A program made the position numbers and the translations under genes. This document shows positions 19,601 to 28,530 of a stretch of DNA of 64,000 bases, piece by piece (position 1 is the first letter of the stretch; the number at the start of each line of letters is the position of its first letter). The notes beneath the pieces were generated by a model. It was not told the DNA's origin, did not search any database, and saw nothing but the letters and a program-made list of their open reading frames with translations. This DNA is from Symsagittifera roscoffensis (lineage: Eukaryota > Xenacoelomorpha > Acoela > Convolutidae): the NCBI RefSeq assembly GCF_963678635.1, contig NC_087065.1, positions 3,954,534 to 4,018,533 of the forward strand. Direction: 5' to 3'.

Positions 19601-21200
19601 TTGCGAATCCCAGAAAACTCATCAGCTGTGTATCTGTTTTAGGTGCCTTCCAGGTCAGCACCGCTTCAACCGCTTCGGGATCTGGTCTCACTCCATGTTT
19701 GTCAACCAGGCGGCCCAGATACTTTATGGAATCCCTGAGGATTTCACACTTAGAGGGTTTACATTTAAGACCCGCCTGCTTCATGCAAGAAAACACCTCC
19801 TCCAACCTCTCTATGTGGTCTTCCAAGGTTGGTGTTGCAATCACGACATCATCGACATAACACATGATGAGATTCCCGTATTTCTTAGTGACGCTCGTGA
19901 GTGCCTGGGCCATCAGTCGCTGGAATATGGCCGTCGCGTTGCACAATCCGAATGGCATCCTCTTCCACTGGAACAGTCCCAGCTCACACGCGAAACCTGT
20001 TTTCTCTCGATCTTGCTTTCTGAGTGGCACTTGCCAGAATGCAGAGCCCAAATCCAACGTCGTGAAGAACTTCGCGTCTCCCAGCTTGGATAGGCTCTCA
20101 TCGATGCGGGGAATCGGGTATGCGTCCTTTATAGTCACTGCGTTCAGATAACGGAAATCACAACAAAATCTGAGTTGTCCCCCTTTCTTTTTCGCCATGA
20201 CCACACCACAAGCCCATGGAGACTTCGACGGCTCGATCATGTCGTACTCCATTAACATCTCGATTTCCTTCCTACACGCTTCTGACTTGTTTGGGGTCAT
20301 TCTTCTCGCCCCTTCCCTATGAGGTACCGAGCCCTCTTCTATCTCAATCTCGTGCTCTACAAAATTGAAACAACCTATGTCGGCCTTATGCTTTGAAAAA
20401 ACGTCTGCGTTCCGATTTAGCACCGCTCTGAGCGAATCTAATTCCTTATCTGATATTTTACCCTTCAGGTGTTCTATCTCAGGTAGGACAGGCTTATTCG
20501 CTGCTAACTCTGCTTCCGTCGGCCGCTCAGGAAAGTTGGAACCACTAGACAGCCCATCATCTGTTTCCGACTTCATTGAAAACAATTTCCTAGAAGATTT
20601 CAATTCATTCACTCTTTTCATTATACATTCTTGGTTCGCATGCAATGGACATTTAGTTACATCAAACTTTTTCAAGTTCTCCACACTCTGAAAGTCTGTT
20701 TTCAGAGGAAAAGCGTAGCCAAGTTTCTTTCCCCTCTGTATTGTCACTGTTGTTGCTTCTGTGTTCAATAACACACTCACACACAGTCCGCTCTGAGTGA
20801 GTGAGAAGCTTCTTCCTAAAATAGCCGAGCTTTTACTGTTTGGATTCGGTACCAGACACACCTGTCTGTCATTGCTGAGTTCATTCAAGTTCCTCATCCT
20901 AAACGTCGCTACTACGGCTTGGTTTGGTTTTAATCTAACTTTTCGATCCAGAAAAATCGGCACCTTGGCCTGATTAATTAAGATCTTATTAAGGGGTTTT
21001 TTCTCATACTTTCTCTCAGGATCCTTGATCCTAATCAATCCGTCATTGAGATCGATCGTGACGTCAAAGTTGCGAACGAAATCCCTTCCTAAGATGAACT
21101 GATCGGATTCGTCCAAATTCTCTACTACTAGGAAGCTCATCCAAAGATGTCTTCCTCCGAGCTGCAGTGAAATGATCGGGGTTCGTCCGGTAACATAGAT
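16666..21200 (-). repeat. Tandem duplication copy 2 (unit 4534 bp)
   Basis: This copy is joined on its right to the intact protease and gag, and on its left, at 16666, to copy 1. Only a single shared T lies at the junction, so there was essentially no microhomology between the protease-end sequence and the integrase sequence that were joined. Confidence 0.93.
16667..18965 (-). pseudogene. Integrase copy truncated by the duplication junction
   Basis: Repeats the N-terminal region, zinc-binding domain and D,D-35-E core of the integrase, then is cut at 16666, just before the GPY/F module. It runs on in a wrong frame through protease sequence to a stop at 16530. It retains Arg where copy 1 has Cys (16991), so this is probably the ancestral core sequence. 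It lacks the GPY/F, linker and macro domain. Confidence 0.85.
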
Positions 21201-22397
21201 CGCTCCCTGATTGGCAGCTGCCAACCTGATGTTTGTCGGTATGAGATCCGACCTTTCGAAACCCATGTCAGTCCAAGTTTTGACTGGCATGACACTAACC
21301 ACTGCTCCCGTGTCTAGCAGTCCCTTTACTGAAAGTTGTCTGCCTTGCACGTCCAGAACGTGTGCGGCCAGATCGGCCTCACAACCAATATGCACCACAT
21401 CTTGTTCGAGCATCGCGTTGTGTCCGATTCGTCTAACCTTCAGCTCCTCTTGACCAATGTATATCCGGCCAATCTGGTCGTTCGCATCAGTTATGTGAGC
21501 TTTCGTGTAGATATTGATGCCATCTACATTCATCAGGATCGGGTAAGGGCCATGGACATCGATATAATGTCCGTCCAATTTCATCAGCCTCGGACCTCCC
21601 GTTGTGAGCAGCGCTCGCACTGCCCTGGAGTCCAGTTTGGGATCCTTTTCCTTCAGGTAGTCGGCATAGATGTCCAGGTGGACTAGTGTAATCTCGGATG
21701 GCTCACTCAAGTTCTTGACCACCTGGTGCCCTGCGACTGAGATGATGGACATTATTTTGGTCCCCGCCTTCGTCATGCCGAAAGTCTTACCAAATATAAC
21801 GTTCAGTTTTAGTCCCTGTTTCTTGGGTTCCTCTTTGTCTTCTGCTTCTGTCGTTTTACCCAGGACATTAAGATTTTCCCGAAGATCTGTGCTCTCCAGC
21901 TCCGACCTTACCCATTGCTCCACTTCTTTCGTGGCTAGGTCCTGTTTGACATTCTGCAGCGCTGTCCTTGCCGCCAGGCCGTAATCCACCTTGAGTGGGC
22001 TAGACGACTCTGCTTCGAGGTTCGAGGCTACCACCTCGTCAGGCCATGTCTTAACCTTCTTGGTCGTGAAGGTGCTCGGTGTCGTCTCCTTTCTCCGAGA
22101 TTCAGCCTCGTTCATCAGACGTGCTCGACTGGCCTTGACACCCGAAAGCGCCTCTTCGTGGCTGGGATGTTTCGCGTCCGCTACTGCGTCCCAAAATTGA
22201 GTACAATCCGACTTGAAATGTCCCTCCAAATTACAGAAGAAACACCTCGGACCATATTTCATGATGAGCCCTCTGACGTACTCCTCATGATCCTCGTCGG
22301 TCGCGTCGGCGTCCTCGAGAAAGTAGCCTATGGCCTTCATGTTCTGTTTGTATGGTCCATCGAACCACAATTCGCACACGACCTCCTCTTGTCCATG
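18966..22397 (-). CDS. Pol: zinc knuckle, aspartic protease, reverse transcriptase, RNase H (Ty3/gypsy)
   Basis: Open from just after a TGA at 22398-22400 to the UAG at 18966-18968. It has no convincing ATG at its start, as expected if it is made as a gag-pol fusion; the frame is -1 to gag with about 60 nt overlap. In order: a perfect CCHC knuckle (CFFC-NLEG-H-FKSD-C, about residues 45-60 counted from 22379), a linker, a retropepsin-type protease (LLDTGAVVSVMP near residue 353, then the FILGRD flap-side motif), RT from about residue 690 (LDLGSAFWQVPL, YVDD near 839), and RNase H (LDTDAS, then DNRALAWL). All catalytic motifs look intact. It encodes the enzymes that process the polyprotein and copy the RNA into DNA. 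Confidence 0.9.
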   Translation of the reverse strand, partial: HGQEEVVCELWFDGPYKQNMKAIGYFLEDADATDEDHEEYVRGLIMKYGPRCFFCNLEGHFKSDCTQFWDAVADAKHPSHEEALSGVKASRARLMNEAESRRKETTPSTFTTKKVKTWPDEVVASNLEAESSSPLKVDYGLAARTALQNVKQDLATKEVEQWVRSELESTDLRENLNVLGKTTEAEDKEEPKKQGLKLNVIFGKTFGMTKAGTKIMSIISVAGHQVVKNLSEPSEITLVHLDIYADYLKEKDPKLDSRAVRALLTTGGPRLMKLDGHYIDVHGPYPILMNVDGINIYTKAHITDANDQIGRIYIGQEELKVRRIGHNAMLEQDVVHIGCEADLAAHVLDVQGRQLSVKGLLDTGAVVSVMPVKTWTDMGFERSDLIPTNIRLAAANQGAIYVTGRTPIISLQLGGRHLWMSFLVVENLDESDQFILGRDFVRNFDVTIDLNDGLIRIKDPERKYEKKPLNKILINQAKVPIFLDRKVRLKPNQAVVATFRMRNLNELSNDRQVCLVPNPNSKSSAILGRSFSLTQSGLCVSVLLNTEATTVTIQRGKKLGYAFPLKTDFQSVENLKKFDVTKCPLHANQECIMKRVNELKSSRKLFSMKSETDDGLSSGSNFPERPTEAELAANKPVLPEIEHLKGKISDKELDSLRAVLNRNADVFSKHKADIGCFNFVEHEIEIEEGSVPHREGARRMTPNKSEACRKEIEMLMEYDMIEPSKSPWACGVVMAKKKGGQLRFCCDFRYLNAVTIKDAYPIPRIDESLSKLGDAKFFTTLDLGSAFWQVPLRKQDREKTGFACELGLFQWKRMPFGLCNATAIFQRLMAQALTSVTKKYGNLIMCYVDDVVIATPTLEDHIERLEEVFSCMKQAGLKCKPSKCEILRDSIKYLGRLVDKHGVRPDPEAVEAVLTWKAPKTDTQLMSFLGFANYYRDFIKGYADKIYPMQRLMRNKGKKFTWTDEAQVSFENIKRELCEAPVLGMPTEKGMFMLDTDASVVAISGILHQEQEWNGRTVLRPIAYGSKVLSDSEMKYGAPKAEMFAVITFVEKYRAYLGSAPFKLRVDNRALAWLKTYSMDQSYIGRWIVRLDGYHMIIEHRTRDKHQNADSLSKKTEFFERLEEKQANQSEIKDGFSFLDKET

Positions 22398-24598
22398 TCA
22401 TCGCGAGGTTTGTACCAACTGGAATTCGCACCAGTGTTTGTCCCGCTATAGTTGCCATAATTGCTGTAACGGTTTTGCGCCCTCGGTTTTATGAGTAAAT
22501 ACTCGCGTGACTTCATACGCAAGTCGTCAGGCGTGGGTACCTGGTCAAGCGACAGGGTGGAGTGAGTGGCCAACATCGTCTTCAACTCCTCACTCCTTAC
22601 TCCATCCATGAACTTCGAAGCAATCGCCAAGTTTCGCTCGGATATTCTCTCATCCGGGTTGCTTCTCCTCCTGAGCAATTCAAGGTCGTCCAAGAATTTA
22701 TCTATTGATTCTTCATCTCTCTGACGCCTCTTCTCGAACTTCACCATAGCCTGGTGCCCTTGTACTCCAGAGCCGAAACGATTCAGCAGGATGTCGAATA
22801 TCTTGCGAGCGCTGTCTCTCTCATTGGCTCTTTTCGCCATTACACAACTTAATGCAGTACCCTCCAGGTTGCTCGTCAGCGCGCTGCACTCTTGTTTCTT
22901 GGAGAGATTCTCTTCCTCAAAGTGTAACTTCATCACCTCTATCCAAGTATCAATGCAGCCGTCTGACTCGTCTTTATATGACTTCGGCTTTTTCAGTGTT
23001 CTTCTTGACCTCTCTCCTCTCTCGGTTGACTTCGAGAGCTTGGTGATGAATGTTTCGAGAGATCTGTTCAGAGGCTCAAACATCGAGGCATACATCGTTG
23101 TGTCCTGTGAGACTATAGTCAGATCTGGTACTGAACTGACTTGTGGCACGGTTGGCAATCTTGTCTCCGGGGTGGCATCTGCCTCCGGTGGGACTGGATT
23201 CGTCCAGCCAGGCCTCTGCGGGGCTGCCCTTGGCCGCTCCTTGTTTCTATGTTCGTAGTTCGTTCTCGAGCCTTGCTGGGCTCTGGCACTGTTGCCCGTA
23301 CCATCTCCAACATTCGCATGGCGTGAGCGCTCCCTTGAGTTGGAATGCTCCTGCCAACTACTCCCATTCAGGATCGCGTCAAGCTTCCGCATCATCAAGT
23401 CAGATTTGGCGTCCAACCTCCTTTCCAGACCAGTCATCGTTTGGGCGTAGGTATTATCATGATCATTCAACAATCGCTCGATCTCTCTTGTCATCGTAGC
23501 CTCTCTTTGCTCTGACTCTTTGTTTGCCTGTGCCAGGCTCTCGGCCAGGCATTGATCGGTGTTACGAATCAATTGAGCCTGATCAAACCTCGCCTGCGAC
23601 TTCACGTGCGTTAGCTCATCTTTCAAACTCTCTCGACCATGGTGAGCTCTCTCGTCAACTTGATCTATCCTCTTAGTCATGTCCCGCCTCAATTCATCCA
23701 GGCCATTCATCACACCAGCGAACATATCACTTATGTCACCAGCTGCCCCCAATGGCGGGGTTAGCCCCAGAGAAGACGAGGTCAACTGTGGCTGTAGCCT
23801 AGTACTCGATGACGCACCGCCCTTTTGCTTGTGCATTGACGTCATCAGTCTGTCAAACGTTGATGATGCTCCCATCGTTATCCCATCTGACATAGGCCTG
23901 GTCGGCGAGGCAGAAGACGCCTCCCTGCTCATGTCGTTTCTTGGGCACGGTGTGAAGTTCACATCCGGATGGGTTATTTCCGGTTGGTCGTAACTAGAGC
24001 ATAGACCTCCGGCTTGTAGCGACGTCACGCGCTCATCGTACAAAGACTTCCAACTTTTCTTTGCCTTCGAGAACGTCTGCTCTTCACCCGGACTCATACT
24101 CGACATCATCGCATTGTTGCTCTGTTTGGCCAAAGATGAGTGTGCACTTGTCAGATGTGAAGGTTCCTTTCTCCATTTATAGCTCTTAGTCTCTGATTTG
24201 GACATTCCCCTGTACAACACTTCCTCCCGAGGCTCGACCTCGGGACGCTCCGAGGTCTCCTCTGTCCTCTCGGCTTCCTCCCGTTCGAGGACCTCATCTG
24301 GCTCAAAGTCGGGTCGAATGAGCGTTCGCTCCCCTTCGTCGAAAGGATCCACCAGCGTTTCGCTCGCAGGCTCGACCTCGGCGCTCCGCCTTTGATTGCC
24401 ATCGAGGTTTTTCTCGCTCCTTAGTTTCATTTCGCTCACTGAAAGATCAGGTTGACCTTTAGTCGATTCGTCTTCAGCAAACGCGTCGGAAGCGCTGCTA
24501 AACGAGGTTTGGCTACGCCTAGTTCTAAACTTCCGCGTGCTTCCCTTGCTTAGCCTGGGAATTTTAGTAGTCGATCCTAGCGAGTCCCTGCGCTGCAT
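22337..24598 (-). CDS. Gag of the 25-kb Ty3/gypsy element
   Basis: The start is taken at the ATG at 24598 (MQRRDS); the frame is open 20 codons upstream. About 750 residues. An N-terminal 250 residues rich in Ser, Glu and Arg look disordered, followed by a Met/Gln-rich segment and a coiled coil (about residues 270-390, DELRRDMTKRIDQVDERA region). Then comes the retrotransposon capsid region (about 520-690; IDTWIEVMKLHF, LEGTALSC, RFGSGVQGHQAMVKFEKRRQ), a basic linker, and a zinc knuckle that begins CANCGSMDH but ends at TGA exactly where the last Cys should be. The older relative has a complete C-X2-C-X4-H-X4-C at this place followed by UAA, so this end results from a deletion. Confidence 0.87.
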   Translation of the reverse strand: MQRRDSLGSTTKIPRLSKGSTRKFRTRRSQTSFSSASDAFAEDESTKGQPDLSVSEMKLRSEKNLDGNQRRSAEVEPASETLVDPFDEGERTLIRPDFEPDEVLEREEAERTEETSERPEVEPREEVLYRGMSKSETKSYKWRKEPSHLTSAHSSLAKQSNNAMMSSMSPGEEQTFSKAKKSWKSLYDERVTSLQAGGLCSSYDQPEITHPDVNFTPCPRNDMSREASSASPTRPMSDGITMGASSTFDRLMTSMHKQKGGASSSTRLQPQLTSSSLGLTPPLGAAGDISDMFAGVMNGLDELRRDMTKRIDQVDERAHHGRESLKDELTHVKSQARFDQAQLIRNTDQCLAESLAQANKESEQREATMTREIERLLNDHDNTYAQTMTGLERRLDAKSDLMMRKLDAILNGSSWQEHSNSRERSRHANVGDGTGNSARAQQGSRTNYEHRNKERPRAAPQRPGWTNPVPPEADATPETRLPTVPQVSSVPDLTIVSQDTTMYASMFEPLNRSLETFITKLSKSTERGERSRRTLKKPKSYKDESDGCIDTWIEVMKLHFEEENLSKKQECSALTSNLEGTALSCVMAKRANERDSARKIFDILLNRFGSGVQGHQAMVKFEKRRQRDEESIDKFLDDLELLRRRSNPDERISERNLAIASKFMDGVRSEELKTMLATHSTLSLDQVPTPDDLRMKSREYLLIKPRAQNRYSNYGNYSGTNTGANSSWYKPRDDMDKRRSCANCGSMDHTNRT

Positions 24599-25021
24599 AG
24601 TTTTTAACAAAATGAAAGTATTCGTAATTTGATGGCAATGCAAACGTACCACAAACAAGATTTAGTTAAATCACTTAACGCTGCCTACTCGATTCCGTCA
24701 GTATCAAAATGTCTCTTAGATCTCTCACGACTAAACTAGTGACTCAGCTAAAGTTACACACAGGGTCTACCCAGTATTGATATAATGCTAACTCAACCCG
24801 GTTGTATAGTATAACAGTATCACTAAGTTTCCACAAGATATAATCGACACACAAAACACAATCGATAATCAGATAAGAATATCCTACAGGTGACAGCGAC
24901 CTTTTGTCAGTATCAATTTATCGCCACATAATTTATCAAGTCACTGCTTTGTTAAAATTAAACAATCTTTGATAAAAAGCAGTGATGATTCAGAAATAGA
25001 TAAATAAAACTTAGTCTTAAA

Positions 25022-25373
25022 GAAAAAGACTTCCCCCAATCGGAACGATCCGAAAGAACGAAGCCCAGGACACATTCTTCTCAAGTGGGTGTGTATCTGC
25101 CTAATACACCCACCGAGGTCTTCTTTTGGGTGTCCCGCGATTGCCCGAGCTGTCCTACTAAGTAGCTCAAGGCAACCTCTGATCGAAAATTCGTCAAATC
25201 TATGAAAAAGCTCTCCCACACTCGGACTGCTCCAAGTGCACGAGAGTAGGGAACAATTTTTCTTCTCAAGTGGGTGTGTATTTGCCTAATACACCCACCA
25301 CCGAGGTCTTCCTTTATTTGTTCCCGGATTGCCCGAACTTTCCTATTAAGTAGCTCAAGGCAACCACACAACC
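25022..25373 (-). repeat. 182-bp tandem duplication in the leader, each with a hairpin
   Basis: Units begin GAAAAAG at 25022 and 25204. They share CTTCTCAAGTGGGTGTGTAT, AATACACCCACC, GAGGTCTTC, GATTGCCCGA and AAGTAGCTCAAGGCAACC, while the bases in between have diverged. Each contains an 8-11 bp stem-loop GTGGGTGT ... ACACCCAC (25085-25113; 25270-25298). The duplication is old, yet the stems are identical. Confidence 0.8.
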
Positions 25374-25567
25374 AAATCTAATACACCCAATGTAGAATCC
25401 AAAGTTGATCACGAATTTCCGGGTCAAAATGGGTTCTTATGATCCTGATAAGCACGCCTAATATCCTAATATGATCCTAATTAAATGGATATTTTCCGTT
25501 GCCCAAATTGCCACAGAAAGTTTACTCAAGTCTCTAACAAGGAAGATCGTTAGAAGGTTTAAGACAG

Positions 25568-27540
25568 TCCGGAGGGTTACCTCAGAGGGTACCTTGATCA
25601 CCCAAGTTACTTCGGAGGGTACCCTAATCACCCAAGTTACCTCGGAGGGTCCCCCTAAATTTACTAAGGAGGGTCAATAAGATGCTTAATATGCTCCGGA
25701 GGGTTACTTCGGAGGGTACCTCCAAAATTTTCAAATTTTTTGATCTCACTTAGAAGGTTCTCCCCCTAGCTTCAAAAAGCGTCAAAACAAGCTAGGAGCT
25801 CTAAGGGGAGCTGTTTTAACTTCTTAGGGTGATCTCGTGGAAATTTTCCACTAAGGAGGGTTGCTGAAGGGTTTAGCTGACTCCGGAGGGTCACTTCGGA
25901 GGGTCCCCCCAAAATCAAGAAAAAGGGTTATCTCACCGCAGTAAAGCCTCTGAAAGCGGTCTACCTGACTTAAAACTAGGTTGGCTGACACGGTCAACCT
26001 TCCCAGTTGAATAAAAAAGATGTTTTGATAAAATTTTCTGCCGCTCGGAGGGTTGCCCGTGATTTGGACCCTCCGAACCAACAAATCCTAAAAAAATTTT
26101 CTTTTCCGAAATAATCAACCCAAAAACTAGTCTTTGAGAAATCGCCAAAAACGCGTTCGTCAAAATGGCCTTTTTTCACCACCTATATAGATTCTGAAAG
26201 ACTTTTTCCGCAATTCCGGTCGAAAGTGCCTAAAAATACTTGAAATGAGCGTAGTAGCCCTGTACGGCACTGGAATAATGCAAAACACCGGACCAAAATT
26301 GGTTTAGAAACAAAAATTTGGCCAAAAACTATCAAATTTGGACCCTCCGATTCCTTCCTTTTCCAAACCTTAAGTCGTTAGCTCTATCCACGGAGCTACT
26401 CGGAGGGTTACCCAAAAATTTCTCTAGTAACCGAGCACGTTATGCTAGCACGCTCCTAACGCAAAAATTTTTATTGCTCTAACTCTAAAAACTCAAAAAC
26501 TCGATCCCCAAAACAGATTGACAAAATACAGAAAATTATCAAAATTTTGATCGAAAAATTTTCGTTTTTCTAACTTCTACTGAGTCTTTGCTCACGCGGT
26601 TTCTTTAGTGAAGGGGATCGAACTACGTAGCTACTCTCTATATAAAAGCTTTTTGCCTAACGGAAAAGCTCGGATATCCGAAAATTTGGGGGCCTACGGT
26701 TTGGTCGAAAATTGATAATTTTCGACAAAAATTGGGTGTTTCTTGGGTCTAAATAGGAGATAAGTAATATATAATAAGGTTAATGAATAGTACTATACCC
26801 TCCTTTGCACCAAAATATCCGAATTAAGACCCTTAACTCGGAAATTTGTAATCGATGGAGGGTACAATCGGACCGCGCCAATCGTGCCCCCACCACTTAA
26901 GTTTTAAAGAAATAGTACCCGAACGATACTAAAATTGCTTCAACGATACCCAAAAGTCGTTGCGGATGTTGTCCTTGATGTCCCTGTTGAGTGTGGAACA
27001 CGTTGATCAGCTTGCCACTCTACCCTCCGGCCACCGGCAAAATTACCATTAACGTGCTTAAACACTCAAATTACACTCGAGGGAGGGTATCCAACCCTTC
27101 ACCAAAACACACAATCTTTCTATCAGAAACGATATAAATCAATCTGAAACAACAACAAATAGCAAGGTCAAATCACGTCTCGTCCGGAAATAACATATAA
27201 ACTGTCACTTTATGTTTTTTACTGTTTTTGGTCTTTTTTAGATTTTTTTTACTGTTTTTTGTACTTTTTTGTTTTCAAATAAATTTATTTTTGGCTTTTT
27301 CTTGGTTATACACTATTTTTGTTTGGTTTTACGCTTTCTCTTTAATTGTTTTTGGTCCCGGGACCTCGGGACAAGCGGGTTCATTACTTCCCACCTAACC
27401 CTCCGGCCCCCGGAATTTTCGGTGTCAACTGAGTTAAAAAGCTAAATTGTACTAGACGGAGGGTACGCACCTTCCCCCTAGTACAACAACGGTCATTAAG
27501 GCCTCTAACTCGGGCATACGCCCGGAGCGGAGGGTACGTC
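25568..27540 (-). repeat. Dispersed GGAGGGT motif field
   Basis: At least 15 copies of GGAGGGT, mostly CGGAGGGT(T/A)ACC or CGGAGGGTCCCC, plus several reverse complements (ACCCTCC), are scattered over 2 kb of the leader. Three of the copies between 25580 and 25650 are in near-tandem with ATCACCCAAGTTAC(C/T)TC spacers. In the RNA sense these read ACCCUCC. Related GGGAGGGT copies occur in the alpha and beta LTRs. Confidence 0.75.
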
Positions 27541-27583
27541 GCTGAAACGCTTGCTGATCATGATGGTTTCATGCCTTTAACAG

Positions 27584-27601
27584 GCCCACCCAGGAGCGCC
27601 A
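27584..27601 (-). promoter_or_regulatory. Primer binding site candidate
   Basis: In the sense direction, 12 nt after the 5' LTR end, the sequence TGGCGCTCCTGGGTGGGC begins with TGG, the complement of a tRNA 3' CCA, and is GC-rich like a T-stem plus acceptor. I could not assign the tRNA. The 12-nt gap is larger than usual for gypsy elements, which lowers confidence. Confidence 0.45.
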
Positions 27602-27613
27602 TAAAAACGTCTA

Positions 27614-28495
27614 TGTAACATTCGCCCAAACACTACACAGCGACGGAGCGTAGAAAAAGTACCTATTAACGACTGGCAGGCGTCAGTTACCTTAATTCTA
27701 CTCGTTTTTCACCGTCTCGACCTTGCCAGTTGATTTTCTGGTCTGTCTAGGGCAAAGTAAAAAGTTACCCTTTTTAGGCCATCAGTCAAACGACTTTTGA
27801 TCAGCTTTCGTTTACATGCGAACACAACCACATAGCTGAGCCTCGGATCCTCAGACTACGTGATTATCATTAAAAACACGGCTCGAACAACCTATTTTAA
27901 CATGTTTTTGTGTGACAGTTCTATATTAAATCCATTAGAGATGGATTGACCCTTTCCTTTTTCTAGCTACTCATGCTCTGAAATATTAAATAATAACGGT
28001 GTTAATTAAGATCTATGACATTATAGCAGCTATACAGTCAGTCTATACAGTCCCTTCACACAGACAGTCTCTGGGGGACCAAGCCTCCGCTCCCGTAATA
28101 TTCTTGAGATAACACTCTTATCTCTTATTTTTCGTGTCCCGGGAGGGTCCCGTGGTATATTTCTTCCCCCACTGAAGCCTCCTTCTCCACAAATATCCGT
28201 CGCTAAGGTTCTTATCGTGTGTTATTGCCACGATAAGAGGCTTCGTAATTTTCTTGTCTCTGGTACGACTGTTCTTCACAATATATGGCGTCGTTCTGTC
28301 TTTCGTCTTTTTTATTCAAAATGGCCGTCTTTTTTCTATTTCTCAGAAATGTTCATTCTTCAATCGTAATTTTAAAAATAAAAATTCTAGAACATTCTGA
28401 CCCTCCTTCGCAACACTTTTTTGTTCATAAGGCCTTTAGCCGTCCTTTTTTATGTCGCCGGAAGGTTGTGCTGTGTCATCTGGCAGAATGGCACA
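27614..28495 (-). repeat. 5' LTR (type beta) of the 25-kb element
   Basis: 882 bp, TG...CA ends, partner of 3606-4487. This copy retains the intact CTTATCGTG ... CACGATAAG stem-loop (28211-28237) and terminal CA. The element promoter should lie here in minus orientation; I could not identify a confident TATA box or start site. Confidence 0.92.
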
Positions 28496-28530
28496 CACAA
28501 TCTCAATCTGCTGTCGTTTTACCGTTGTTG

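Larger units (their letters stand above)
24599..27583 (-). other. ~3-kb 5' leader of the element
   Basis: Non-coding between the primer site and gag. It contains a 182-bp tandem pair (25022-25373) and a field of GGAGGGT motifs (25568-27540). Many ATGs and short frames occur in sense orientation, so gag translation from the full-length RNA would need splicing, an internal entry site or a promoter further inside. I cannot decide which. Confidence 0.65.
3606..28495 (-). mobile_element. Ty3/gypsy LTR retrotransposon with macro domain and extra 3' module (~24.9 kb including an internal duplication)
   Basis: Two 882-bp LTRs (3606-4487, 27614-28495) with TG...CA ends enclose, in minus-strand order, a primer-site candidate, leader, gag, pol with the gypsy order PR-RT-RH-IN, a macro domain, further frames and a short polypurine tract. 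The trinucleotide CAC flanks both ends (3603-3605, 28496-28498). This is shorter than the usual 4-5 bp target duplication, so the outer bases may have changed. The LTRs differ at about 18 of 882 positions. A 4534-bp tandem duplication lies inside; without it the element would be about 20.4 kb. Two in-frame UAG codons and a disturbed gag-pol junction suggest the copy is no longer fully competent. Confidence 0.9.

Noticed and set aside
22337-22397. A canonical -1 slippery heptamer at the gag-pol overlap
   Set aside because: No X-XXY-YYZ sequence is present in the overlap; the frame change is better explained by the 22-bp deletion relative to the older copy.
12256-24500. Long plus-strand frames opposite gag and pol
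   Set aside because: They are antisense shadows of the retroelement frames; their products are Ser/Arg/Leu-rich with no domain, and they repeat exactly with the tandem duplication.
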